NCBI RefSeq assembly: GCF_002285415.1
Contig: NZ_NSBU01000005.1
Span: 124,001-188,000 of the forward strand
Source of the DNA: Actibacterium pelagium
GTDB lineage: Bacteria; Pseudomonadota; Alphaproteobacteria; Rhodobacterales; Rhodobacteraceae
Length of the DNA: 64,000 nucleotides
Direction: 5' to 3'
Part shown: positions 16,444 to 25,260 of the stretch, in pieces
Position numbering within the stretch: position 1 is the stretch's first letter
How the letters are laid out: each line of letters opens with the position of its first letter
Made by a program: the position numbers and the translations under genes
The notes under the pieces: model-generated
Told to the model about the DNA's origin: nothing
The model's input: the letters and a program-made list of their open reading frames with translations, nothing else
Database searches by the model: none

Positions 16444-19400
16444 CTAACCTGCCAATAGGGCGGCGTTGCCACCGGCTGCGGTCGTATCAACACACAGATG
16501 CCGTTCGTGCATGATGTGGGCTTTGTCGGGCATGGCAGAGATCAGCGGTACGATTGGCCCAGCCCGTCGTGCCAAGGCGCGCGCGTACTCTTCACCACCG
16601 CGCCCCCACCAGATCACCCCTTGGATCCGAGCGAGAGTGATCAAAACCTCGGGCGCAAGCGATCCGTTAGTTGTCACAGAGCAACCTCCAAGGTCGCGAA
16701 CGGCCTTCGCCTGCGCTTCGGCGGCTTCGGGCCCCGGTCCCATACACAGGATCGGTCCACGCGACAGCACGTAGTACGTGTTGGCCTCGCCCGTCGGCCC
16801 GGGCAGGGAGCGGCTTGAAACATCAGTGGGGACAGCGGCTTCCTCTACCCGTTGGTTGAGGGTCTTCAGATTCGCTGGTTGCGACCAGTCGCCCGTTTTC
16901 GTTGCGGATTGTGGGCGAGCGAACCGAGGCAGGTAAAGCGGGCCACCCGCTTTTGGGCCAGTGCCGGACAGGCCTTCTCCGCCAAAGGGTTGTGATCCGA
17001 CAACTGCACCAATCTGGTTCCGGTTTACATAGATGTTGCCTGCATGAACGCCGTCCGCAATTTCCTGCACTCGAGAGTCGATCCTCGTGTGCAACCCAAA
17101 GGTCAATCCGTAGCCAGAGTTGTTGATATCAGCGATGACCTGATGGATATCGCTGGACTTGAAAGTTGCGACATGCAGGACCGGCCCGAATATCTCGCGA
17201 TCCAAGTCGGAAATGCCGCTCACAGATATCAAAGTCGGTGCAGCGAAAGTGCCTCGTTCCGGCACGTGCAATCGGTGCAGTACGCGCCCTTCATTTTCTG
17301 CCTGGCCGATGTGGTTTTGGATGGTCGCCAGTGCGTCGGTGTCGATCACGGGGCCAATGTCTGTCGATAGATCCCAAGGGTCGCCGATCCGAAGCTCGTC
17401 CATGGCGCCTTTGATCATTTCGATCAAGCTGGGGGCGATGTCTTCCTGAACATAGAGGCAACGCAGGGCAGAGCAGCGTTGACCTGCAGATTGGAAGGCT
17501 GAAGCAACGATGTCGCGGACCGCTTGTTCCGGCAGCGCAGTGCTGTCGACAATCATCGCGTTCAATCCACCGGTTTCAGCGATAAGCGGTGCTCCGGGAG
17601 CTAGGCGTTCAGCCATTGAGGCTTGAATCAACTTTGCTGTTTCGGTCGAGCCGGTGAAGACAACACCTGCGATCCGAGGATCATGGGTCAGGGCTGCTCC
17701 CACCGTTTGGCCGGGTCCCGGTAGCAGTTGCAGTGCGGAACGCGGCACGCCTGCCTCGTGCAACAGCCGTACGGCTATTGCGGCAATGACCGGTGTCTGC
17801 TCGGCCGGTTTAGCTAAGACACCATTCCCGGCGGCCAGCGCGGCAGAGATTTGCCCAGTAAAAATCGCCAGAGGGAAATTCCACGGGCTGATGGCGGCAA
17901 ACACGCCGCGGGGCACTGGCCGGTCCCTTTCGGCTTGCGTTGCGTAGTAGCGCAGGAAATCGACTGCCTCGCGTAGCTCTCCAATCGCATCGAGCCATGT
18001 CTTGCCTGCTTCTTTCGCAAGCGCAGTGAAGATCGGGCCAAGGTTGGCCTCGTAGAGTTCCGCCGCGTGTCGCAAGACGCGGGCCCTCTCACTCACCGGC
18101 GCGTCCCATGTCGATGCATGGGCGATGGCTCGAGAGATGGTTTCCGAGTCCGAAACTGTCACAGCCGCTATCTGATCGCCGGTCGTCGGCGAGTTGACAG
18201 CTTCTAGGGCCCCTGTCGCTTGCCCCGCAGTAATTGGCTCCACATCTGGTAGCGCCGTTGGCCGCAGTTGCTTGATACGAGTAACCGTTTCAGCATCACT
18301 TAGGTCCGCGCCTTGGGAGTTCTTGCGCTCGTCTTCGAAAATGTCAGCAGGTTTTCGCAAACCCTGCGGGGGGCGGGCGGTTTGAAGCGCGAGAAAAGGG
18401 TCCCGCGCAATGTCAGCGGCAGAGACACATTCGTCCACAATTTGGTGTACGAAGCTAGAGTTCGCGCCGTTCTCCAGCAGGCGGCGGACCAAATAGGCCA
18501 GCAAGTCCTGATGTTCTCCGACAGGGGCATAGATGCGGCAACGTCCCTTAGTGTCTTTCAGTACGATTTCATGAAGCCGTTCGCCCATGCCATGCAGTCG
18601 CTGGAACTCGAACGGACGATCTTTGGCCATAGTCAGGATCGCCGCAACCGTATGTGCATTGTGGGTAGCAAATTGCGGGTAGATGCGGTCGCTATATTCA
18701 AAAAGCATCTTCGCATTTGCGATGTAGCTGACATCGGTCGCCGCTTTGGACGTGAACAGGGGGAAGTCCGGGTGGCCTTCGATTTGGGCCAGCTTCATTT
18801 CGGTGTCCCAATAGGCGCCTTTGACGAGCCGAACCATGATCCTGCGATCAAGCCGTGTAGCAGTTTCATAAAGCCAATCCAGTACCGATCCGGCTCGCTT
18901 GCTGTAGGCCTGTACCACGACGCCGAAGCCATCCCAGCCTTCCAGAGATGGGTCGGACAGGACGGCGTCGATCACTTTCAGGGACAGGACCAAGCGGTCT
19001 TGCTCTTCCGCGTCGATGTTAAAACCCATGCCAGCCGCTTTCGCCTGCTGAGCAAGCTGAAGCACAACCGGAACAAGTTCAGCCATGACGCGGTCTTCTT
19101 GAGAAACCTCATAGCGCGGGTGTAGCGCCGAAAGCTTGATGGAAATACCGGGGTTTTCGGCGACGGCGTCATTGGTGCAGGCAACGGCGATTGACGCAAT
19201 AGCGTTGGAATAACTTTGAGCATAGCGTTCGGCGTCGGCCATGGTCATCGCCGCCTCGCCCAGCATGTCATAGCTATAAGTATAGCCGCGCGTTTCCAGA
19301 TCGCGCGCCCGCTTCAGGGCCGCGTCGATGGTTTCTCCTAGTACAAACTGGCGCCCCATCTCTCGCATGGCCCGCCCTACGGCAGTTCGGATTACCGGTT

Positions 19401-19839
19401 CTCCGACCCGCTTGATCGCACCGCGCAGCACCCCGGCAACGCCAGGCTTTTCGTCGTCCAAGACACGGCCAGTCAACATCAAAGCCCAAGTAGACGCATT
19501 GACCAGCGATGAGGACGCCGCCCCAAGGTGTTTCCCCCAATCAGATGGCGCAATCTTATCTTCGATCAGCACATCGATGGTTTCTGCGTCCGGTACTCTC
19601 AGCATAGCCTCGGCCAAACACATCAAGGCCACACCTTCCTGAGTGGACAGTCCGTATTCCGCCAGGAAATACTCCATTAGGCTCGGCTTCACCTCTGACC
19701 GGATACGTTCGACCAGATCGGCAGCGTTGCGTGAAATGGAAGCACGCACCTCATCGCTCAATGCTGCAGTTTCAACAAGTTTTGACAGAAGCTCGTTCTC
19801 ATTCTCAAACTTGGCGGTGGTGCTGAATCTTTGGTCCAT
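16444..19839 (-). CDS. putA: bifunctional proline dehydrogenase / L-glutamate-semialdehyde dehydrogenase
   Basis: 1131 residues. A PutA N-terminal region leads into the FAD-dependent proline dehydrogenase barrel (about 150-480; YTYSYDMLGEAAMT, VRLVKGAYWDTEMK). The NAD-dependent aldehyde dehydrogenase follows (about 530-980; AISPWNFPLAIFTGQ, VFTGSTETAK, glutamate in AETGGLNAM, nucleophile in AGQRCSALRC). A C-terminal PutA domain of about 150 residues ends the protein. It oxidises proline to glutamate at the membrane. It lacks the N-terminal ribbon-helix-helix DNA-binding domain of enteric PutA, so it should not regulate its own gene. That role probably belongs to the divergent Lrp-type gene. 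The start has GAGG at good spacing. Confidence 0.96.
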   Translation of the reverse strand: MDQRFSTTAKFENENELLSKLVETAALSDEVRASISRNAADLVERIRSEVKPSLMEYFLAEYGLSTQEGVALMCLAEAMLRVPDAETIDVLIEDKIAPSDWGKHLGAASSSLVNASTWALMLTGRVLDDEKPGVAGVLRGAIKRVGEPVIRTAVGRAMREMGRQFVLGETIDAALKRARDLETRGYTYSYDMLGEAAMTMADAERYAQSYSNAIASIAVACTNDAVAENPGISIKLSALHPRYEVSQEDRVMAELVPVVLQLAQQAKAAGMGFNIDAEEQDRLVLSLKVIDAVLSDPSLEGWDGFGVVVQAYSKRAGSVLDWLYETATRLDRRIMVRLVKGAYWDTEMKLAQIEGHPDFPLFTSKAATDVSYIANAKMLFEYSDRIYPQFATHNAHTVAAILTMAKDRPFEFQRLHGMGERLHEIVLKDTKGRCRIYAPVGEHQDLLAYLVRRLLENGANSSFVHQIVDECVSAADIARDPFLALQTARPPQGLRKPADIFEDERKNSQGADLSDAETVTRIKQLRPTALPDVEPITAGQATGALEAVNSPTTGDQIAAVTVSDSETISRAIAHASTWDAPVSERARVLRHAAELYEANLGPIFTALAKEAGKTWLDAIGELREAVDFLRYYATQAERDRPVPRGVFAAISPWNFPLAIFTGQISAALAAGNGVLAKPAEQTPVIAAIAVRLLHEAGVPRSALQLLPGPGQTVGAALTHDPRIAGVVFTGSTETAKLIQASMAERLAPGAPLIAETGGLNAMIVDSTALPEQAVRDIVASAFQSAGQRCSALRCLYVQEDIAPSLIEMIKGAMDELRIGDPWDLSTDIGPVIDTDALATIQNHIGQAENEGRVLHRLHVPERGTFAAPTLISVSGISDLDREIFGPVLHVATFKSSDIHQVIADINNSGYGLTFGLHTRIDSRVQEIADGVHAGNIYVNRNQIGAVVGSQPFGGEGLSGTGPKAGGPLYLPRFARPQSATKTGDWSQPANLKTLNQRVEEAAVPTDVSSRSLPGPTGEANTYYVLSRGPILCMGPGPEAAEAQAKAVRDLGGCSVTTNGSLAPEVLITLARIQGVIWWGRGGEEYARALARRAGPIVPLISAMPDKAHIMHERHLCVDTTAAGGNAALLAG

Positions 19840-19922
19840 GGCTTTGCCTCAGGGGGTGGGTGGGTTCTGTTGCGGCTTTTCATAATTTACGCCTGAAGCG
19901 CTGGTCTGTGTGCCTGCAGTTT

Positions 19923-19945
19923 GCTAAAATGATGGTCGTTTTGGC
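19923..19945. promoter_or_regulatory. operator candidate in the putA/putR intergenic region
   Basis: GCTAAAA, nine bases, TTTTGGC form an AT-rich imperfect palindrome with one mismatch. It lies between the divergent putA and Lrp-family starts, about 25 bp before the latter. Its form and place suit an Lrp/AsnC-type site controlling both genes. Symmetry is seen; binding is inferred. Confidence 0.45.
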
Positions 19946-19969
19946 TAATAATGGGGTTACTTGCAGTCG

Positions 19970-20434
19970 ATGGAGGTAGGTTTGGATGAAATTGATAGGA
20001 GAATCCTCAGCGAGCTCACTTCTGACGCCCGGATTTCAATCGTTGAGCTTGCGCGTCGCGTGAACCTGTCCAAAACGCCCGTTGCCGCCCGTGTCCGGCA
20101 TCTGGAGGAGATTGGCCTGATCACAGGTTATCGCGCGATGCTTTCGCCGATCAAGCTGGGCCTTAGCCACGTAACATTCGTTGAGGTCCGTCTGGATGAC
20201 ACGCGTGAAGCCGCACTTCAGGCCTTCAACGACGCAGTTCGGGCCATCCCAGAGGTCGAAGAATGCTATATGATTGCTGGTGGCTTCGACTATCTTCTGA
20301 AGGTCCGATCTCGCACGATTGAGGACTATCGCCGGATCATGGCAGAGTCGCTTTCCGCTTTACCTTATGTGAGTTCTACTTCGACCTATGTCGCCATGGA
20401 GGCTGTGGTCGAGGAGAATGCTGTCCACGTTTAA
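19970..20434 (+). CDS. putR: Lrp/AsnC-family proline-responsive regulator (PutR-like)
   Basis: About 154 residues. It has an N-terminal helix-turn-helix (LDEIDRRILSELTSDARISI, then ELARRVNLSKTPVAARVRHLEE) and a C-terminal RAM ligand-binding domain (VTFVEVRLDDTREAALQAF, EECYMIAGGFDYLLKV). It is divergent from putA. In alphaproteobacteria such as Agrobacterium and Rhodobacter an Lrp-type PutR in this position activates putA in response to proline. ATG 19970 is chosen; an in-frame TTG at 19961 is possible. Confidence 0.9.
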   Translation: MEVGLDEIDRRILSELTSDARISIVELARRVNLSKTPVAARVRHLEEIGLITGYRAMLSPIKLGLSHVTFVEVRLDDTREAALQAFNDAVRAIPEVEECYMIAGGFDYLLKVRSRTIEDYRRIMAESLSALPYVSSTSTYVAMEAVVEENAVHV

Positions 20435-20664
20435 GCTGAGTCGTATCCGCAGGGGCTTATTCCTTAGCTGGTCGTTTCGGGCCGAAAGGATTCCTGAGAA
20501 GGCTGCCAATCCTGTTGATGCGGTCGTGATCGCCGCAAACGCAACCTTGCTTCATATTAGCCTCTAAGTTGAACGCGGTGATCTGGCTTTTGGGGTTTTA
20601 GGACAAAGCTTGTTTCATTGGTCAGGCTCGGTATTCTGCTTTTATCCCAACAATTTTAGGTCTC

Positions 20665-20694
20665 TTGATAAATATTCAAAAAATTGCATATATT
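20665..20694 (+). promoter_or_regulatory. sigma-70-type promoter for the RND efflux operon
   Basis: TTGATA (20665-20670) and TATATT (20689-20694) are spaced by 18 bp. This places a start site near 20701 and leaves about 24 bases to the ATG at 20725. The palindrome TTGA-N7-TCAA at 20665-20679 overlaps the -35 element and could be a repressor site. The rest of 20435-20664 shows nothing recognisable. Confidence 0.5.
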
Positions 20695-20724
20695 GACCTG
20701 TCCAGATGAATAGGAGCATCCAAG

Positions 20725-21699
20725 ATGCTTAGAATGTTTCTCGCTATGATAATTTTTTTGATGCCAGCCGGTGGTTGGGCTGAGGAAGCTACGACAGTCC
20801 AAACTGTCGAGTTGACCGACTGGAAGGCTGTTTTCGGGCGAGTAGAGGCCCGGAACCGCGTGCCTGCCCGTGCCCGACTTGGGGGGACCATCCAAAGTGT
20901 GGGGGTCAGCGAGGGGTCTTTGGTCAATCAAGGCCAGAAAATCGCGACCATCTTTGACGAGAAGCTTACCCTACAACTTGGTGCGATCGACGCGAACCTG
21001 CGTGCATTGCAGGCGCAGTTGGAAAACGCCGAAGCTGAACTTGAACGTGGTGAAAACCTGCTAGAGCGCGGCGTGACGACGGTTCAACGGCTGGATCAGT
21101 TGCGTACGCAAGTAGATGTGCTGGTCGGTCAGATCGATACGGTAGAAGCAGAGCGCAGTGTATTGAAGCAGCGCGAGGCAGAAGGCGCTGTGCTGGCCCC
21201 GATTTCGGGCACCATTCTTAAGGTGCCGGTTACCGAAGGATCAGTAGTGGTTTCGGGTGAAGCCATTGCAGAGGTTGGCGGTGGAGGCTTCTACCTGCGA
21301 CTGGCCGTACCAGAGCGCCATGCAGAGTTTCTGGACGAAGGCGCTGAAATTCGGATCGGAAGCGATGGTGCAGAAACCCTTGGCTCGATCGCCAAGGTCT
21401 ATCCGCTGATTGAAAACGGCCGTGTTGTCGTTGATGTCGATGTCGAAGGTCTGGCCACCGATTTCGTGGATGCGCGAGTTCTTGTGCGCCTGCCTGTTGG
21501 GCAGACGACCGCGCTGATGGTCCCTTCAGAGGCTGTGGAAAGCCGCATGGGGCTGGATTTCGTGACTATCGCTGGTGATGCAGAGCCTGTTCAGCGCGCC
21601 GTTGTTTTGGGGCCGCTACGAGATGTGAACGGTCAAGCCATGGTCGAAATCCTATCCGGCGCGTCGGAAGGCGAGCAATTGGTGATCGGCCATGAGTGA
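20725..21699 (+). CDS. RND efflux periplasmic adaptor (membrane fusion protein)
   Basis: 324 residues with an N-terminal signal peptide (about 1-19, ending GGWA before EEA). The HlyD/AcrA-type layout is visible. A biotinyl-lipoyl-like half (ARLGGTIQSVGVSEGSLVNQGQKIATI) leads into a coiled-coil hairpin (about 90-150, LRALQAQLENAEAELERGE). The second lipoyl half (GAVLAPISGTILKVPVTEGS) and a beta-barrel/membrane-proximal region follow. It links the RND pump encoded next to an outer-membrane channel. No TolC-type gene is in the window. The ribosome site TAGGAG supports the start. Its stop overlaps the start of the pump gene by 8 bp. Confidence 0.9.
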   Translation: MLRMFLAMIIFLMPAGGWAEEATTVQTVELTDWKAVFGRVEARNRVPARARLGGTIQSVGVSEGSLVNQGQKIATIFDEKLTLQLGAIDANLRALQAQLENAEAELERGENLLERGVTTVQRLDQLRTQVDVLVGQIDTVEAERSVLKQREAEGAVLAPISGTILKVPVTEGSVVVSGEAIAEVGGGGFYLRLAVPERHAEFLDEGAEIRIGSDGAETLGSIAKVYPLIENGRVVVDVDVEGLATDFVDARVLVRLPVGQTTALMVPSEAVESRMGLDFVTIAGDAEPVQRAVVLGPLRDVNGQAMVEILSGASEGEQLVIGHE

Positions 21700-24600
21700 G
21701 GAAAATTCGAACTCACCCCTCGGCATCGCCGGCGGGTTGACCAAAGCCTTCATCCAATCGGCGCTGACGCCTTTGATGATCCTTGCGGCATTGGCGGTTG
21801 GCCTTGTCGCACTTGTTAGTCTGCCACGCGAAGAGGAACCGCAAATTTCGGTTCCAATGGTGGATATCCATGTCCAAGCCCCGGGCTTGAAAGCTGAAGA
21901 CGCGGCCAAGTTGGTAACCGAACCGTTGGAGTCCATTGTTCAGGGTATCAACGAGGTAGAGCACGTATATTCCCAGACCAGCGATGACTATGCGTTGGTG
22001 ATGGCGCGCTTCTTGGTGGGAACACCTGCGGATACGGCGATCCTGCGCGTGCATGACAAAGTGCGGGCCAACATGGACCGGATCCCTGTTGGCATCGGGG
22101 AGCCCTTGATCGTGGGGCGCGGCATTGATGATGTGGCCATTGTATCGCTGACCCTGACGCCCCAACACGGGGCAGACAGCGTCACGGCAAACGACCTGAC
22201 ACGGGTCGCCAGAGAGCTTCAGGTCGAACTGTCCAAGATTCAGAATGTCGGCCTGACCTATCTGGTCGGAGAGTCCCCCGAAGCCATTCGAATTGCCCCG
22301 GACCCAGAGCGCCTTGCGCTTTATGGCGTTACCTTGCAGCAGCTTGTGGGCAAGGTGGAAGGCGCAAATCGCACTTTCAACACAGGGCTCATCCGCGACA
22401 ACAGAGAGCAGATCGCACTTGTCGCAGGCGACACGCTACATGCGCCGTCAGAGGTCGCAAACCTGTTGCTGACCACACGTGACAATCGCCCCGTCTATGT
22501 GCGCGACGTTGCTGATGTCAGCTTTGTGCCCGACACATCGGACAAAATCGTTGCCAATGTCACCCGAAGTGAAGACGGAGAGATTTCGCGTAGACCAGCA
22601 GTTACTCTTGCCCTTGCCAAACGCGCCGGTGCCAATGCGGTCGACGTGGCCGAGCAGATCTTGCATCGGGTTCACGCGCTAGAGCACAAGCTGATCCCCG
22701 ACACGATGGAAGTCGAAGTGACGCGCGACTATGGCGAAACAGCCAACGAAAAAGCCAACGAACTTCTGTTCCATCTTGGTTTGGCAACGGTTTCGATTGT
22801 TGCGCTGGTCCTGTTCACCATTGGTTGGCGGGAAAGCATCGTGGTGGCTGTGGTGATCCCCGTCACCATTTTGCTGACGCTCTTTGCCGCTTGGGTGATG
22901 GGCTACACGCTCAATCGCGTCTCGCTTTTCGCGCTGATTTTCTCGATCGGGATTCTAGTTGATGACGCCATCGTGGTGATCGAGAACATCGCCCGCCATT
23001 GGGGGATGCCCGACAAGGCAAACCGTGTGACCAAGGCGATCCGCGCCGTGGCCGAAGTTGGCAACCCAACCATCGTCGCGACGCTAACCGTTGTCGCAGC
23101 ACTGCTTCCGATGTTGTTCGTGTCTGGTCTTATGGGCCCCTATATGAGCCCGATCCCAGCCAATGCCTCGGCTGCGATGATCTTTTCGTTTTTCGTGGCG
23201 GTGATCATTACACCTTGGCTGATGATCAAGATCGCAGGTGGCGCGCTGGCGCATGATCACGGATCCGATGGGCATCACGGTGGTGCTTTGGGTCGCATCT
23301 ACAGCGCCGTCGCTCGTCCGTTGCTGCGTACGAAGACACGCAGCCTGATGTTCCTGTTGATCGCAGCGATGGTCTCTTTCGGCTCGCTTGGTCTGCTGTA
23401 TTCACGCGATGTGACCGTCAAACTTCTGCCCTTCGACAATAAGTCTGAACTGGCCGTTGTGATTGACCTGCCCGAGGGCGCTTCGGTCGAAGATACCGAT
23501 GCTGTTGCCCAAAGCGTGGCGCGCGAAGTTTTACAGCTGCACGAAGTCCATTCGGTTCAGACACATGCGGGCGCTGCCGCACCGTTTAACTTCAATGGTC
23601 TGGTGCGGCACTATTACTTGCGGACGCAGCCGCATATGGGTGACGTGCAGATCAACCTTGAACACAAGGAACATCGTGAACGCTCTAGCCATGAAATCGC
23701 GCTGGAAATCCGAGAGCGGATTTCGCAGCTGGATATCCCCGCAGGAGCCAGCCTGAAAACGGTAGAGCCGCCTCCCGGCCCGCCGGTCATCGCAACGCTG
23801 CTGGCCGAGGTCTATGGCCCGGATGGCGAGACACGTCGCGCCTCTGCCACCAAAATCCGCGAAGCGTTCGAATCCATTCCCTACGTTGTGGATGTTGACG
23901 ACAGCTTCGGGGTTCAGCCGCGCAGGCTGCGGGCAACCATTTCCAGCGACCAGCTAGAGTTCTTCGGAGTGCAGGAGCAGGATGTCTTCACGACACTCGC
24001 ACTTTTGAACCATGGCACCACGGTCGGCTATTCGCACCGCGGTGAAGGCCGGTACCCGATCCCGATCACCGTCGAACGGGACAAGGCGGATCGTGTGCTG
24101 GACGAGCGCTTCCTGTCGACACCGATCCCAGCCAACGTTCTGCCCGGCGCCAGAGGTGTCGTGGAACTGGGCGATGTGGTGGAGATCAGCCAAGAGACCG
24201 CGTCCTTCCCGATCTTCCGTCACAACGGTCGCGCCGCAGAGATGGTCATGGCCGAACTTGCAGGCGACTTCGAGGCCCCCCTCTATGGTATGCTTGCCGT
24301 GGCCGAGGCTTTGGACGCCATGGACTGGGAAGAAGGGACCAAGCCCGTCATCCGCCTGAACGGGCAGCCCGAAGATGAAAGCGCGGTGACCTTGCTTTGG
24401 GATGGAGAGTGGGAAGTCACCCGGATCACGTTCCGAGACATGGGCGCGGCCTTTGCCGTGGCACTTCTTGGCATCTATATCCTTGTCGTGGCCCAGTTCG
24501 GGTCCTTCAAGTTGCCGTTGGTGATCCTGACGCCCATTCCGCTGACCTTCATGGGTATCATGGGTGGGCACTGGCTGTTTGGGGCGCCGTTCTCTGCGCC

Positions 24601-24898
24601 TTCCATGATCGGGTTCATCGCTCTTGCCGGCATCATCGTCCGAAACTCGATCCTTCTGGTGGATTTCATCCGCCACGCCGATCCAGAGAAGGACAAGATT
24701 GAAACCCTGATCGAAGCAGGTGCAATTCGGTTCAAGCCAATTCTGCTGACCGCCGTTGCTGCGATGATTGGTGCTGCCGTGATCTTGGCTGACCCCATCT
24801 TCCAAGGTTTGGCGTTGTCACTTCTGTTCGGGCTACTGAGTTCCACTTTGCTAACCGTTCTGGTGATCCCGGCTATCTACAGGGTGTTCAGAACCTGA
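21692..24898 (+). CDS. RND-family efflux transporter permease (AcrB-type)
   Basis: 1068 residues with the RND architecture of twelve membrane segments and two large periplasmic loops. The first transmembrane region begins near residue 20. The proton-relay segment GILVDDAIVVIENIARHW contains the double aspartate typical of the HAE1 group. A second-half counterpart is GFIALAGIIVRNSILLVDFIRHA. LPREEEPQISVPMVDI is the usual first-loop start. It should export hydrophobic compounds or drugs using the proton gradient. A histidine-rich cytoplasmic loop (HDHGSDGHHGG, near residue 525) is unusual, but the other residues do not match heavy-metal HME pumps. The substrate is unknown. Confidence 0.92.
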   Translation: MSEENSNSPLGIAGGLTKAFIQSALTPLMILAALAVGLVALVSLPREEEPQISVPMVDIHVQAPGLKAEDAAKLVTEPLESIVQGINEVEHVYSQTSDDYALVMARFLVGTPADTAILRVHDKVRANMDRIPVGIGEPLIVGRGIDDVAIVSLTLTPQHGADSVTANDLTRVARELQVELSKIQNVGLTYLVGESPEAIRIAPDPERLALYGVTLQQLVGKVEGANRTFNTGLIRDNREQIALVAGDTLHAPSEVANLLLTTRDNRPVYVRDVADVSFVPDTSDKIVANVTRSEDGEISRRPAVTLALAKRAGANAVDVAEQILHRVHALEHKLIPDTMEVEVTRDYGETANEKANELLFHLGLATVSIVALVLFTIGWRESIVVAVVIPVTILLTLFAAWVMGYTLNRVSLFALIFSIGILVDDAIVVIENIARHWGMPDKANRVTKAIRAVAEVGNPTIVATLTVVAALLPMLFVSGLMGPYMSPIPANASAAMIFSFFVAVIITPWLMIKIAGGALAHDHGSDGHHGGALGRIYSAVARPLLRTKTRSLMFLLIAAMVSFGSLGLLYSRDVTVKLLPFDNKSELAVVIDLPEGASVEDTDAVAQSVAREVLQLHEVHSVQTHAGAAAPFNFNGLVRHYYLRTQPHMGDVQINLEHKEHRERSSHEIALEIRERISQLDIPAGASLKTVEPPPGPPVIATLLAEVYGPDGETRRASATKIREAFESIPYVVDVDDSFGVQPRRLRATISSDQLEFFGVQEQDVFTTLALLNHGTTVGYSHRGEGRYPIPITVERDKADRVLDERFLSTPIPANVLPGARGVVELGDVVEISQETASFPIFRHNGRAAEMVMAELAGDFEAPLYGMLAVAEALDAMDWEEGTKPVIRLNGQPEDESAVTLLWDGEWEVTRITFRDMGAAFAVALLGIYILVVAQFGSFKLPLVILTPIPLTFMGIMGGHWLFGAPFSAPSMIGFIALAGIIVRNSILLVDFIRHADPEKDKIETLIEAGAIRFKPILLTAVAAMIGAAVILADPIFQGLALSLLFGLLSSTLLTVLVIPAIYRVFRT

Positions 24899-24935
24899 AG
24901 ACGCTTTGCGCCTTCGGGGATTGCTAAATAGCTGG

Positions 24936-24963
24936 TCAGAGGAGGGTGTTTATCCTCCTCTGA
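24936..24963 (+). terminator. hairpin after the RND operon
   Basis: TCAGAGGAGG and CCTCCTCTGA are perfect 10-bp inverted copies around an 8-base loop, 38 bp after the pump stop. No T run follows, so it is either a Rho-aided terminator or an mRNA-stabilising end. Confidence 0.5.
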
Positions 24964-25070
24964 CAAACTGCCCGTAGGTCTATTTAGACAACGCCTTTCA
25001 GGTGGGTGCATTGCTTGACTGAGTAAGTACTCTGAGACCCGCCCGAACCTTAAAGTTGGTCCGGCCCTAG

Positions 25071-25084
25071 TTGATTTGCGTCAA
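25071..25084. promoter_or_regulatory. FNR/FnrL-type box upstream of the MscS-like gene
   Basis: TTGATTTGCGTCAA, which is TTGACGCAAATCAA on the other strand, is one mismatch from TTGAT-N4-ATCAA and close to known rhodobacterial FnrL sites. CATATT at 25106-25111 lies where a class II promoter would have its -10. The next gene begins 176 bp downstream, so the leader would be long (about 140 bases). No minus-strand gene starts here. Confidence 0.45.
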
Positions 25085-25260
25085 GGCCTATTTATCTGAC
25101 ATCTTCATATTGAACGTGTTCCAATTGGAAGGTGCCGAACCTCTTAGCAGACCCCAATCGGCAATTTGAAATGAGAGCTTTTGTAACCGATACTTGAGGT
25201 AGATCTCGTTTTGCCTGCGCTGGTAACAGGTTCTTAAACAAGGCGGTAAGTGTTGATCGA

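Larger units (their letters stand above)
24899..25260. other. 362-bp non-coding region between RND and MscS genes
   Basis: No gene is supported here. The region holds a perfect 10-bp hairpin right after the RND gene (24936-24963) and an FNR-type box (25071-25084). A CATATT hexamer at 25106-25111 could be the -10 element of a promoter using that box. Confidence 0.7.

Noticed and set aside
20665-20679. TTGATAAATATTCAA as a further FNR box
   Set aside because: The half-sites are one base too far apart and the right half is TTCAA; it fits better as part of a -35 region or another dyad.
21692-24898. Heavy-metal (CusA-type) assignment of the RND pump
   Set aside because: The membrane relay motif has the double aspartate of drug-type pumps, and no methionine relay was recognised; the histidine-rich loop alone is not enough.
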